Source: Vermamoeba vermiformis (Eukaryota > Tubulinea > Echinamoebida). From it: DNA of 64,000 nt. The stretch is taken from positions 298,066 to 362,065 of the forward strand of contig JBEWZL010000306.1 of the NCBI GenBank assembly GCA_045837725.1. The letters are read 5' to 3'. Below, piece after piece: positions 14,401 to 25,959 of this stretch. The first letter of the stretch is position 1. The number at the start of each line of letters is the position of its first letter. The notes beneath the pieces were generated by a model that was not told the origin of the DNA, made no database searches, and saw only the letters and a program-made list of their open reading frames with translations. The translations under genes and the position numbers were made by a program.

Positions 14401-17400
14401 GCGACTGAAATCGCCAAGCCATCTTCTTGGATCTGCGATCAACTAACCAGTTTTGGCTCCACATGTCCAACTTGTCAAGTTTCGTACGTGGGTGATGTTA
14501 CATTTTCGATCACGACTGGCCCTGCAGACGATTACTTCATCGGAACAAATCTGCGACACCCGTTAACACTTGACACTTCGCAAGGCAACGATACTGTCCA
14601 GATTCTGTCAACATCACGTGGTTTGAATATCAGTGCTGGTCCCGGCAGCGACTTGCTCTCATTGACGTATCCGTTATCCATCGCTGGTGTAGACCTTGGC
14701 GCTGACACCGACGAAGACTACGTCAACATTCTCACGCAAGGCATGAACCCAATGCCGCAAGTCTTAGGCAGCACTGTGGGTCCAACTAACGCAATGAACA
14801 ATGATTCAATCACGTTCTCGAATTGGAAAGTCAAAGACACCGTTCATGCTCGCTTTGGCACTCTTGTCAATCCCTTCATGAAACGAGCATCCGTAAGTTC
14901 TTAATCATAACCCTTTTAGCCATAATAACGTGCTTTGTAGACTGGTCCTACGTCAATCATCGATCTGCAAAACAGCGGTGGCGAGTTCAAGCTCGACATG
15001 GTCAGCAATGCTGTGTACCTGCTTGTTGGCTGCAGTTCACCGAGTACAGTGACATTGATCGCCAACAACACCGCTGTGAGTGCTACATCTTGGACCATTA
15101 ATGTCACCTTGCCAGCGATTGATGAGACACGATACCTCAACGTACTTTCCGAGAAAGGCAATGATGGTGTTGTGAATGTGCTGCTGCCGACGTACATTGA
15201 CTCGTCATCCAACAACCTCTTCACCGGCTACTCTGTGTCCATGCACTCGAATGGCTCGTTCAATGCCTATGGACTGAAGTCGTTCCTGCTCAATGTCGAC
15301 CACATCGCGTTGACCTCACGAGAGCTCATCTTCGCAACGATCACGGGAGCTCCATCCAACGCTGAAATGGTTGCCAATGCTTTGATTGGTTCATCACTGG
15401 ACGTGCAACAATTGACCTCACCGTTGCTAGCTGTCAATCTTCAAGCTAAGTTGTCACCGTCAGTATTACTGGGCCCCATGACCTACGTAGCCTACGGACC
15501 TGGCTCATTCACGCACTTGAACTGCACATTTGTTGAGCAAGTTTCATTTGACGGATGTCTACTGCTCAAAACTACGACAAGCAGGACAACCTCGGGGTGG
15601 TTTAAGGCTCAACTTGACATTTTTAACATTCCTCACTCGAATGCTGAACACGTCTTTTGCGCATTCGATACAGAACAAGTGACAATCAGCAGTCAAACTG
15701 TCAACGCAATTATTCCATCGTTCGAGCCGCCAGCACGAGTCCTGACAATTGACAGCGGAAACCTCAATCTCCACGATTCTATTCAATGGACTAATGCGTC
15801 AATTGTAGCGACCCACCTTCGCGTCGAACCTCGCTACAGAGTTGAATTAGATGATCAATTCAAAGCTGCTGCTGACATTCATTTTGCCCAAGGCGCTGTG
15901 ATGTCAGTCACATGCAACAAAACGCACGAAGAATATGCTCAATGGACTGTTGGCACAAATCAGCCTTCATTCGATTGGCTCGGTCCTTCGTGCTTCGGAT
16001 CTATTGGGACGTTCGAAATACCCAACTTGAACTTCACTGGCACTGGTATGACAATCGCCAACATGAACTTATCTGCATTGCGGGAAGTCGCGAACAACAG
16101 CCTGGTGACCATCACGGACAGAATATTCACGCTTGACAACGAGACACGTGTCAAATTCAATGAAGATGCGCTGAACATGTCGTGGAGTGTTCACATGTCA
16201 ACTTTGAACCATTCCATTATGTTAGTTGACTCAGCGCCGTGGTGTCAATTGGTGGTCTCGGGAACTGCTTCAACTCTCGTCACGTCTGTCGCACAACATC
16301 ACGTGGTCTTCCCTGGTCGAGATCTCGTCTATCATTGGGAGACTAAGCTCTTGGAACCATTTGACCTATCAAATGACAGCACGTGTCTCAGACCTAACGA
16401 GATGTGTTCACCGAACTTTTGGATCGACATTCAAGCTCACGGAACGTACTTGTGCGAGCCCAAGTGTTCGTCATTTGATCTCACAATCAACACAACTCTC
16501 GCTGTTGAGTGCTATGTGCCGTTGTTTTCAGAAGGCTGGTCAGTTCTCATTGCTGCCCGTGAGTACGTGCCTGCTGGTCCCAACATCCCGATCATCTTAT
16601 TTGCCATCTTGTACTTCTCCCTCATTGCACTGACAGCTCTGTCTAACGCATTCGACGGCCTCATGTTGTTCGGAGGCTGGGCCGAGTGCGTGATCACAGG
16701 CGCATTGTTCACGGTGAACAGCATCGAGAACTATTGGAACTTGGACATCCGTTCTTTGATCGTATCTGCAAACGAGATTATTGATGGAATGTTCGAGAGC
16801 TGGTTATGCGACGATAATATGGCTTTTGAAGTACCTGCATGGGCTCTCCTCGCATGTGCTGCAGTTGTGCTCCTCGTCTCATTGCTGCAACTGCTCCACG
16901 ACGCAGGCAACAACATTTACGTCAGAATTGCCAAGTCCTTGTCCACGGCATCGCTGTTAGTGTTCTTGCCGTACTTCATTACACGTGTTGGCATGCCTTC
17001 ATGGCCTGAGATGTTCCCGATTGGAGTGATCGCTGGTCGTTTCATCTTCGACGCGTTCTATCCTGCCGTGCCTTGGAGTCGTACAATGATCTTGAAGAAC
17101 TTTGAGAACAGTCCTGCAGGTGACGAGTTCACGCTCCGAGAACGCCTTATGAACGGCGCTGTCAACCTCGCTTTGCCTGTCATTTGTGTCGTGGCCTCAA
17201 CCTTGACACGTGAAGACGTTACAATCGAGCCTATGACAGCCACGTGGATATTATTTGCAATGGTTTTAGTGGCCTGTGGCGCGTCAGTGTTGCGTGTCAT
17301 TCTCTTTACATCATCAGCACCGCGATTGATGCACCAACAGCTCGCATTACCCGCGCAAATCATCGCCTTTGTGATGATTGGTCTCAGCACTGGTGCAGGC

Positions 17401-17616
17401 CTCACGCTCGTGGCACTATTGCACTACTTGCCAACACTGCCCGCAACTGCTTTTGTCACTTTATGGTGCGGCTGGGTAGTACTATTGGCGCTTGTGCCTG
17501 TTTTATTCGTCTGGCGAAAGATTGAAAAACCACAACCGAAAAGTCAGCGGAACTCGGAGTACGTTCTATTGGACGAATTTGACAATAGCGTGGTAACGTT
17601 CCATAACAAATTGTAA
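5495..17616 (+). CDS. Giant secreted-ectodomain, multi-pass membrane protein (about 3,958 aa), unknown family
   Basis: Five exons join in one frame: 5495-5591, 5678-5980, 6031-6360, 6422-14892 and 14941-17616. The sum is 3,959 codons including the stop. The start at 5495 is chosen because it gives a clear signal peptide (MRPLFVPILLYFALLLAHHA). Residues about 30-3,610 are a huge extracellular or lumenal region rich in Asn, Ser, Thr and NxS/T glycosylation sites. Its first 2,500 residues match no family I know. From about 2,570 to 3,150 there are scattered Gly/Asn/Asp repeats like RTX or beta-roll units: GGSGNNIFDIP, GGTSHVNYLDL, SQGNDTVQIL, AGPGSDLLSL, EKGNDGVVNV. From about 3,610 some seven to eight hydrophobic segments follow (IPIILFAILYFSLIALTAL, AWALLACAAVVLLVSLLQ, AQIIAFVMIGLSTGAGLTL, FVTLWCGWVVLLALVPVLF), then a short cytosolic tail. 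It could be an adhesion or sensory surface protein; this is inference. Exon 4 (8.5 kb with no intron) is odd for this intron-rich genome. Confidence 0.85.
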
Positions 17617-17661
17617 CTGTAATTAAAGTACATGAATAATGGATTTTTTTGGGTTGCCCAA

Positions 17662-17685
17662 GGGGGGTGACACCCCCCCCCCCCT
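17662..17685. repeat. G6/C13 homopolymer pair forming a hairpin between convergent genes
   Basis: A run of six G, then TGACA, then thirteen C lies between the stop of the giant gene (17616) and the stop of the opposite-strand NTPase gene (17705). GGGGGGTG and CACCCCCC pair over 8 bp around one base. It may help end transcription from both sides or form a G-rich structure; no function is shown. Confidence 0.55.
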
Positions 17686-17704
17686 AAATGATATGGTTAC
17701 CAAA

Positions 17705-20016
17705 TTATTTATCTCGTTTCAACTGCTCCCACACGTCCAAGTTTCGAACGAGAGGTGTCAAAACATCTGAAAACGACGTCGACAAATTGTCGTCACAAAT
17801 CACCACTGTTCGTGGGCCAATCACATTCGCAAGATCGCTGAATGCTCGTCCATTTGATATCACCACCGTGAACTGATCGTTCGACGGCAGCGCTGGGTGC
17901 GTTGTTTGCTGGATATCGTGCGCATCGAGGGTCATGTTGTCTTGAGGCTTTCTCACCACACGAAGCCACAACCAGCACGCACGATGGTCATCAGATCGAT
18001 GACACTTTATTACTGATGTGTTCTCGTGGCCGTCAGGGAGCATGATTTGCTCAGCCCAGTCCTCTAATTTATTCAGCCACTCGTCCATTTGTTCGTTCGA
18101 GTTCAGTGGTTTCCTGCCACCAAAGCATTTAGTAGGTCTGATCATGAACGTGCTCTTCATCTCTTCGCTTGCAAATGCATCGCCGAATAAATCGATGAAA
18201 CTGATGTGAGTCTTCAGTTTGACAGCCATGCAATTCGCTACGTTGAACCTGAGATGTTGATGTTCGCTGCACAATTTCTCGAACCATTGAGGACCTCGTT
18301 CATGGAAGTGATGGAATATGTCCGACGCATGATTCGGTAAATCTTCCAACAAAAGAATCAGTAGCTCTTCTTATTGTACAAACAAAGTAACTTACCAGTG
18401 GGGTATGTTTGATAAAGTGATTTTTCAAGTGCTATGAGAGGCGTGCTGAGTATTTGGCACTTTCCAAATGGTTCATGAAGTCGATGACGGAATATTTGCA
18501 GGTTGATTACGCTCTTGACTGTTCGGCCAAAAAAACGAACTTTCATGTCGACAGGATAACCAGACAGTGCGGCTAACATAAATATATCGGGACATCCCCC
18601 AACAGGCCATTTATACGTTATCGGTGCCATAAGAAGTCCTTTAGATGTCTCTGGCGTTGTGAATGCAACACTCTTCATCTCAGCAAGGCCAGGATTGCCA
18701 TCTAACAAGAACATGAATTGCGTTGAGTCCCTAGCAAGTGGTCGTAATTGTCGGAACAGTCGGTACTCGTCTTGCTTGATGATGTCGATTAGTGTCTGTG
18801 TGCTCATTGGCTTCATCTCCACGTGATTCACTTTGTAAGCTGATGCTTTCAGATAGGTCTGAAGTAGTGACGGTCCTTTTGCTGTGATGACCATAGGAAT
18901 TAGTGTCACTGTTGAGTATCTCTGTTGCATTGGCGCCAACAGCTTCATATACTCTTTCAGAAGATGCTTATTGGTTGAAATAGGCGAGGTATAGCATGCC
19001 AATTCATCAGCGTCATCCAACACTATATGAATGACTTTTGGTGGATTTGGCTCGGCACAAATTTGGTCAAATATCATTTCTAATGAAGGAATGTCTGACT
19101 GTTGCTCCTTGAACAATTCGGCCACTCCAATTAGGTTAAAGGATGGAAACCAATAAGTGCAGATCAGGTGCAAAGATAATCTTGCTTCAACGGACCAATT
19201 CTCATACCCTGATCTGCTGGGAGCTGCATGTCCATAAGTCAGATTGACGTATATAATTCGAGCTGAATTGAAACACTCTGCCTTTCCGTCTTTTAATTTG
19301 GCCGCAAATTTTTGCAAGATCGGGATCAACTCGAACGCAAATCGTGTTCTTCCGGAGCCTAGCGGACCGTACAAATGCCACCATGTAAATTCCTTATTTT
19401 CTTTCTCCATATTATGAAGGCAGTAGCTAAAAAATAACTTTAGCGTGTCTTTCACATCTTGCTCCACATAATCCAGATTTAGAAACCGAGGGCGTGAACA
19501 TTCGGGTATTAACAGAGTTTTCAGTAAACTCTCTCGAATTTCACAATAGTCAGATTCTTCTAAATGGTAATTAGTTGCAAAAAGAGATTGCAAACCAGAA
19601 GGTGGTTTCGGTTTAGGCCTTGTTTCTGAGTCTATAAACCGCAGTTGGTTATTATGTATACGATATCCTATTATATTACCTGAAATTATTCTTTCTAAAC
19701 TTTGGGAAGGCTTTGTGAAGATCTGAATGCGAGATGAGCAATTCCGACCGAGCCTTTGTACCCAATTCTGTGGTCTTCCAATCTCGAATATTTTGCTCTT
19801 TCGAAAGAAGTTCGTATGGATAGCTCTCAACATGAAAAATTGTGATTGTGCTTGTGCCACTGGTGCGCGGAGAAAAATAGTAAATTTGACGATTTCTTTT
19901 CCGGCCAACCCTTTTGCAGCCAAACAGCGCAAACCCTTTGGCACAGCGTATTCCTATCGCCAGAAAGGAATTAAACTAACTTTTTCGATATTGAATTCGC
20001 TTACTTCGAAAATCAT
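17705..20016 (-). CDS. P-loop NTPase (STAND/AAA-like, possibly Crinkler-type), 735 aa
   Basis: Three exons join in frame: 20016-20005, 19953-18396 and 18342-17705, giving 735 residues. The tiny first exon encodes MIFE and is then spliced to EYAVPKGLRC. A Walker A-like motif (YGPLGSGRTRFAFEL) lies near residue 200 and a Walker B-like motif (HIVLDDADEL) about 110 residues later. The A motif has Arg where Lys is usual (GSGRT), so ATP hydrolysis may be altered. The short N-terminal domain, central NTPase and variable C-terminus resemble the layout of eukaryotic Crinkler (CRN) proteins, but I cannot see a diagnostic CRN header or a nuclease motif in the C-terminal half. Alternatives are an ORC- or STAND-type ATPase. 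The NTPase call is moderate; subfamily is open. Confidence 0.62.
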
Positions 20017-20134
20017 GCTCGCAGTTCAGCCAACTCCCGTTAGCACGATCGCTTGATAGGCTGATGACAAGAACACTCCAAAGAAATCAATGAAAAGACG
20101 CCAGCTAATTGTAAATTATGTATTTTACAATAAT

Positions 20135-23100
20135 TCACTGATGTAATAATTTCGGCCTGGGTACGATTAGAGCAAACAGAGCCATATCATCAATGTTAAA
20201 TTCTATAGCCTCCTCTCGCGTCATAGGCAATACGTAAATTCGATATATGTCTTCTTCTCCCAAACATATTCCTGCCTTAAAATGGAAGGTTAGTCAGATC
20301 TACGCAATACTCGATCGAACTTACTTTTTCAATATTTTTTAAGTAACGGTGAATAGAGGCATATTTAAAAGTCTCCCCCTTGGACGCAGGTTGCAAATAT
20401 AATAGAGATGGCTTAATTGTATTATCAGTCGGGAAGAAGTTGGTAAGGTTTGTCAGATTTGTTCGTTCTTTCAGATCAAGCATTGGCGACCTAAAATTAG
20501 CATTACCGATATGCACTTACCATTGATATATAAGGATTATAATTAACGGAAATTAAAGGTCAATTAATCTAGATTCGCAGATCGACGTACAGTTTCCTCC
20601 ATAGATCTGAGCCACCCAAGAAATAGGCAACCATGTCGCAAACAATAGTACCACGTTTAGCCAAGTATCCGTGCCACACTTGAGGTTTGTCAATTCTCTT
20701 AGGTGAGCGAGGTGGTGAGATCGGTGACGATGGTGGTTGAGGAATGACTGGATTATCCTCCAACATATTCTTAATAAAACCCAATGCGACTGACTTAGGA
20801 ACGCTTGAGACTGGAGGCGGCAAGCCAGGAGGAGCCAAGGGATTAGACGTTGGCGGGAGTTGATTTGTGTTCGACACCAACGCTGTTTGCGGTGCCGGGA
20901 CACTTGTTACGGGACTTGGCTTCTCGTTAGCAGGAACACCCAACAAACTCGCAGCTGTTGACTGCGCTGTAGCTTGCACAGGCTGCACATTCGTAGGCTG
21001 TTGAACAGATTGACTTGTTGACGGGGTCTGCACCACGGCTGATGTTGTACTCGGTTGCGTTGATGCAGTGCTGCTCGTTTGAGGAACCGAAGCAGTTGAC
21101 GCAGTAACTGTGGGTGCCACTGCTTGTTGTTGAGCCACTACATTTGTATTGTTGCGAACTGGCTCAGGCTTAACAGGCACAAACACCACTGGTTTAGGGG
21201 CAGTAGGTGTAGCTGTTGCTTTGCCCGCCATTGGAGCCTTTGGAGCCCCACTAGGCGTCGTATTAGCCGACGTTGTTGCCTTGCTAGCTGGCGCCGCTCC
21301 ATTTGTTTGACCACTCAAGACGTTGCCACCCGAACTCGTTACCGAACCACCACCCTGCACACTTGGAGAACTGGACGAACCTGTTGCGCTAACCACTGGG
21401 CCACTCACCGCTGTAGTCGTGCCAATTGCCGTAGACCCATTCTTAGCACCACCAGAGCCACTGGGAGGGCTAGTCACAGGACCGGAGTTAGCTGCCGCGG
21501 AACCATTTGTCGAACTAGTCACACTCGGCGCAGAGCCACCGCGCGAGTCTACTTCCATGCGAACACCTGTATCACTTGAACTCACTGCTGTACCGTTCGT
21601 AGGCTGAGAACCGCTTGACGTCGAAGCTTTTGTTGAATTGTTGGATTGCGAGGTAGTTGTTTTAGTTGTGTTAGACGAAGTTGTTTTTGTAGTCGTTGGA
21701 CTATTGGCACCCGGTGCAGTTGACTTTGTTGCGCTTGCGGAATTTGTTTTTGGAACTTCGCTAGGCTTCGAAGAACTAGCTGTATTTGTGCTGGAACTCG
21801 TCGTGCTTGGTGTGCTCGTCGTTGTTGAATCAACAGGACCATTGGCAGTCACAGTGATTGTAACATTTGTATTTGAGGACTTGCCAGCAGACTTGCGCAA
21901 ACTGTCGCTTTTGGAGGACTCTGAGGAGTTGGTCGACTTATTCTTATCGCTCGTAGTTGAAGTTTTTGTCGGTGTTGAATCGGCGCTCGTCTTTTGCCTC
22001 TTCTCGGGACGGTCTGAAATATTGTCGGGCGACGACCTCTTTTGACCGCGAGATTCTTCGGCACGATCTTTTCTGCCTGCTTCAACTGCCCTGCGCGCTT
22101 GAACCAAAAGATCTTCTTCGGACAACTGACTAGGATCACGAGGCGGTGTTCTGCTGCGCCTCGAAGGTGACCTGCTACGAGGCTCACTTCGATGAGAGTC
22201 ACGTGGCGGAGTACTGCCTCGAGGCTCAGATCGCTGCGGTGGAGAACTGCCTCGCGGCTCATTCCTGTGACTATCACGCGAATAATTTCGATCTCTCTCA
22301 TTATTGTAAAATCTCGATAAATTTCGATCAATAAGACGTTCTCTATCATAATAATAATCTTCATCTCGGCCGTGACGATGTTCTTCATGACGCTCATTCG
22401 CTTCATCGGTAGGATAAAAGCGTCCTCGATTGTTGTTATCTTCTACAGGGAAAAATCTACTCACATCGGGCAACGCTGTATTACTTACTAATGCATTCAA
22501 ATTGTTGGCTGTATTGAATAATCCTGCTTGCGAAATTGTATCTTGTAGCTGCGCTAGGAAAGTAGGATCAAGTGTTGGCAATGCTCCGTTGACTCCATCG
22601 GGCATAACTCCGGCAAGTTGAGACTGATCCAACGGCACACCAGATGAGCCCAACAAGCTTTGAACTACTTGTTGAAGCAACTGTGGATCAACTTGGTCTT
22701 GTTGTTGTAAGTTCATATTCATATCCACCTCTTGTGGTGGCGGGTCGTACGGAGGATCGTTGTTAGGAATAGTTATTGTGAAACGCAAGTTGGGATCCAA
22801 TCCTTCTTCCGTACGGTAATTATATTCGTCGTCGGATTCGCCTTCTTCTCTTTTTTCTCGTCTACTCTTTGGTTTGCCACGGTCAGGCTCCTAAAATAAT
22901 CCGGATTAGTTCCGGATTTCAAAAAAATAATCGAAAATATTTTAAAATTTGCAGAAAGGCCGTCTGACACAGATATAACTTAAACAATTATATAATAAAG
23001 TCGAGAAAAATATTTGTAATTGTGTGTTGTTATTCCGAGAACAAATATCCACAGATGCAGTTGCTTCGTACATTAATTTGAGGCTTCCCTCGGCCACGAG

Positions 23101-24172
23101 GAGCACCGCCAGGTGGACTTCCTCGTTTGCCTCGGGAATTACCCCGCCCAACTGGTTTTGTTCGTTTCATCAGAAGTAAATTAGGAATCAAATATCCCAG
23201 ATCAATTTAGATATGTCGGTCCACGTCACCAATGTGACACTCTATTATAATTCTTATATTAACTTACCACTCCGTAGTCTATTTTAACATGCTGGCCCCG
23301 CAGCTCCATATTCTTAGATTGCTTGTAGGCCAGCCTCGCATCCTCGATTTTGCCGTAAAAGATAGTCGCTGAATTTGTTTTGCGAAATATTCTCGCGCTA
23401 ACAAATGAACTACCAAACCGTTGAAATCTTTCCTTGAGTTCTTGCTCTGTAACTCCGGGCGGAAGCGATCCGATCCACAACATCCGCGTGGGAACACCCT
23501 TCAAAGTTGACATTATTCAAAATTGATAAACATTATCGTGACTAAGCATGAGCTTACCTCAGTATATTTAACGGACACTTTGCTGCCCAGCATCTCGGCT
23601 CCGTTTAGTGCTTCCAAAGCCTTGACAGCTGAGCTTATCTTTCGATAATTTACGAACGCTTTTCGATAAATTAGTATATGTTGAAGTATCATAATAACTT
23701 CATAACAAGAGACCTTCGAAAACAAATTTTTGAAGATCACGATCTACTGTCATACCGTAGTTTTCTTTAACATTGATGCTCTCTAAAGGACCAAATCGTT
23801 CAAAATATTGAGCGATGTCTTTTGCAGCGACCTTGCTTTGGAACGCACCTAGCATTTGACATGTCAGATGTGGCATTTCAATATGAAGAACGACACTCCG
23901 CAATATTAAGACCAAAATATGTATTTATTATTGTGTTGAATATTCATTATTATTATTATTATTATAAATTCTGAGCACATTGTTAATTGTTTTGTACTCT
24001 GCAGATCTCGATAGCATCAAACTTACCAACCCAAAGATGCCTTGAATGCGCTCCGCGATCCTATATTTTACATAATTCATCGATATTTTTTCTCGTCGAC
24101 CAAACATAAAATGAAGGATCCTCAGATCCGGATTAATTAATAGAAACTTACCTTCGGTACCTTGTTTGACAT
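20135..24172 (-). CDS. SPEN-like RNA-binding protein locus: two RRMs, low-complexity middle, C-terminal SPOC domain
   Basis: The start at 24172 (MSNKVPK) leads through small exons into RRM1 (HLWVGAF ... AFVNYRKISSAVKALEALNG). RRM2 is at about 23500-23262 (MLWIGSLPPGVTEQELKERF ... IDYG). After an RGG/basic segment (VGRGNSRGKRGSPPGGAPRGRG, about 23160-23060) a long exon from about 22890 encodes a Gln-rich stretch, an RS/RD-rich segment (SRSPSRRSRTPPRD) and some 400 residues dominated by Ser, Thr, Asn, Ala and Pro. The end is a SPOC domain (VWHGYLAKRGTIVCDMVAYF ... DIYRIYVLPM) spread over three exons, with the stop at 20135. SPEN/RBM15-type proteins link RNA or transcription factors to repressor and RNA-modification complexes in the nucleus. 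One junction is unclear: RRM2 runs into a stop at 23259 and the frame of the RGG exon does not follow from the obvious splice sites. The locus may therefore be two genes (second start ATG at about 23170). Confidence 0.7.
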
Positions 24173-24387
24173 AGCTAATAAAAAATAATAGAATAGAATA
24201 TATATTACAGTGAGCGCATTAGCCCTGCTAACCAGTTCAGCAATAAATAAAACAAATTTTGATCAAATGTTGTGCGCTTTATTTTCGTTTCGACGCTCAC
24301 CCCAAATGCCACAATAAGCACTTCTATAAATCTTGTACATATTTGTATATTCCATTATTTACGGAACCTCCATAAGCCAAACTGACA
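24173..24387. promoter_or_regulatory. Short bidirectional promoter region
   Basis: Only 215 bp lie between the divergent starts of the SPEN-like gene (minus) and the coiled-coil gene (plus). The stretch is AT-rich and has no long open frame. It should contain both promoters; no specific site can be named. Confidence 0.45.
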
Positions 24388-25652
24388 ATGTCAAGGTAAA
24401 CTTCGACGTGCTTACGTATTACAACCGAAAATTGGTTTTTTTGTTATCACTATTAATAATTATTTTTATTCACGCAAGTAGTTGGCAGATATGCCATTTT
24501 ATAAGCGCCGATGATGTAAATGAATTATTCCTTATTTATTTTGATTTTTGTAATTTTATTAAAACTAACAATCTCGTATTCAGTTCAAAGCTATCCGACG
24601 AAGTGCAGTTATTACAAATTCAATTGAAAAATTTGGACGAGCTCAATAAACAAACACGTCAGCTTCTAAACCAAAGAACGCAAGAACTAGAAGAGCTAAA
24701 AACCAAGTATGACAACGACGTCACTAGTCTACAGAATGAGGTTGCGGCTGAAAAAGAAAGCCACGAATTCACCAAGTTGCAACTCGAAGACGAAATTCAA
24801 AATGTCAAACTGGGCATAGAAACCCTTCGAGACATTCAAAATGAAGGTAAATATCATTACTAAGATGGTTATATGCATTAGCAGCGCCCTATAATTATGA
24901 ACTAAAGCACGGCTCGGTGTACAAGCGAGATCTGCTACGTGTACCGTGAACTTCTATCGAGTACCTAAGACTCACCTTGGTTCTATTTAGGCAAACAACA
25001 AATTGAAGCTGCCAAGCTCGAGATCTCAAGCAAATTTAAAGATGATTTGCAAATGAAAGACAATAAGATAGCGTTACTCGAAGAGGAAAAGAAGCAGATC
25101 GACTTCGAAAAGAAAACGATGGAAGGAATGATTCAACTCCTAAAGGCGCAAATTAAGCAGATGACGGAAGAAAGGAATCAATTCGAGAACATGTTCAAAC
25201 AGTCGCAAGAGAACCAAACGAAGAGGCCGAAACTGACCGAGGCAGATTTCGATGTGCTCGATCAACAAACTGAAACGAACCAGAATCTACTTGCAACCGA
25301 AAATAGGCTAGCCATCGAGGCAGATATATTCAACTTCATCGAAAACAATCGAGATAAGTTAACTGGCGTTGGAGATTCGCTACAAGAGAAGCTGAAACGC
25401 TGGAAGCTCTCGATCGATAACGAAGTGAACCACTACCAACAAGAACTACATACCGAAAAAAATCTGAGCAATTTTGTCGTCAATCAGCTCGAGAAAGAGC
25501 GCCAGAATACGGATTTGATGCTTTCAACAGTCACCGAGCTTCAGCAGCAAGTAGATAAATTAACAGAGCGCCACGACTCGCTCTACACGCTGTCTTTTGT
25601 AGATATTTTGCCCGAGAGTCGCGTGGAACTTGGGGCGACCACTGTACAGTAA
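24388..25652 (+). CDS. Coiled-coil protein of unknown function
   Basis: The first exon is eight bases (24388-24395, ATGTCAAG), followed by exon 24584-24846 and exon 24991-25652. The joined product is about 310 residues starting MSSSKLSDEVQLLQIQLKNL. Almost the whole chain is predicted coiled coil: heptads of Leu/Ile with Glu, Lys and Gln, for example QLLNQRTQELEELKTKYDND and KQIDFEKKTMEGMIQLLKAQ. A short break (ENQTKRPKLTEADFDVLDQQ) may carry a basic localisation signal. It ends VDILPESRVELGATTVQ. The next gene, 300 bp downstream on the same strand, is another coiled-coil protein related to HMMR, but I see no sequence link beyond the general coiled-coil character. Tiny first exons are also seen in other genes here. 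Confidence 0.68.
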
Positions 25653-25959
25653 ATCCAGCCTTCATCTCAACAAGAACGAAGATTTTGGCGTCAGCAGGCA
25701 CCGAAAAAATTGTGTTACCCAGTTGTGGCCAATAGTTGAGCTTGGCGCCGCATTTTCCCCCAGCTAGCCGTTACACGATGTTGCGCGCCCTTTTTTCCCG
25801 CAGAAAGTAGCCGTTAAAAATTCAAATTTTATGGTTTCGCACCAAATTTTGTTATTTTAACTGACCGCTTGTCGATAGAAGCCCACAAGGCAACCAGTTG
25901 GTAGTACTACTTGTATATTATTTATTTTCACTACCGCTTTTTATTTATTTTTTACTGGT
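25653..25959 (+). other. Intergenic region upstream of the HMMR-like gene
   Basis: About 300 bp hold no convincing open frame on either strand. T-rich tracts at 25920-25955 immediately precede the ATG of the next gene. The region should carry the 3' end signals of the coiled-coil gene and the promoter of the HMMR-like gene. Confidence 0.4.

Noticed and set aside
20569-22800. Plus-strand frames opposite the low-complexity exon
   Set aside because: They are antisense shadows of the Ser/Thr/Asn-rich stretch of the SPEN-like protein.
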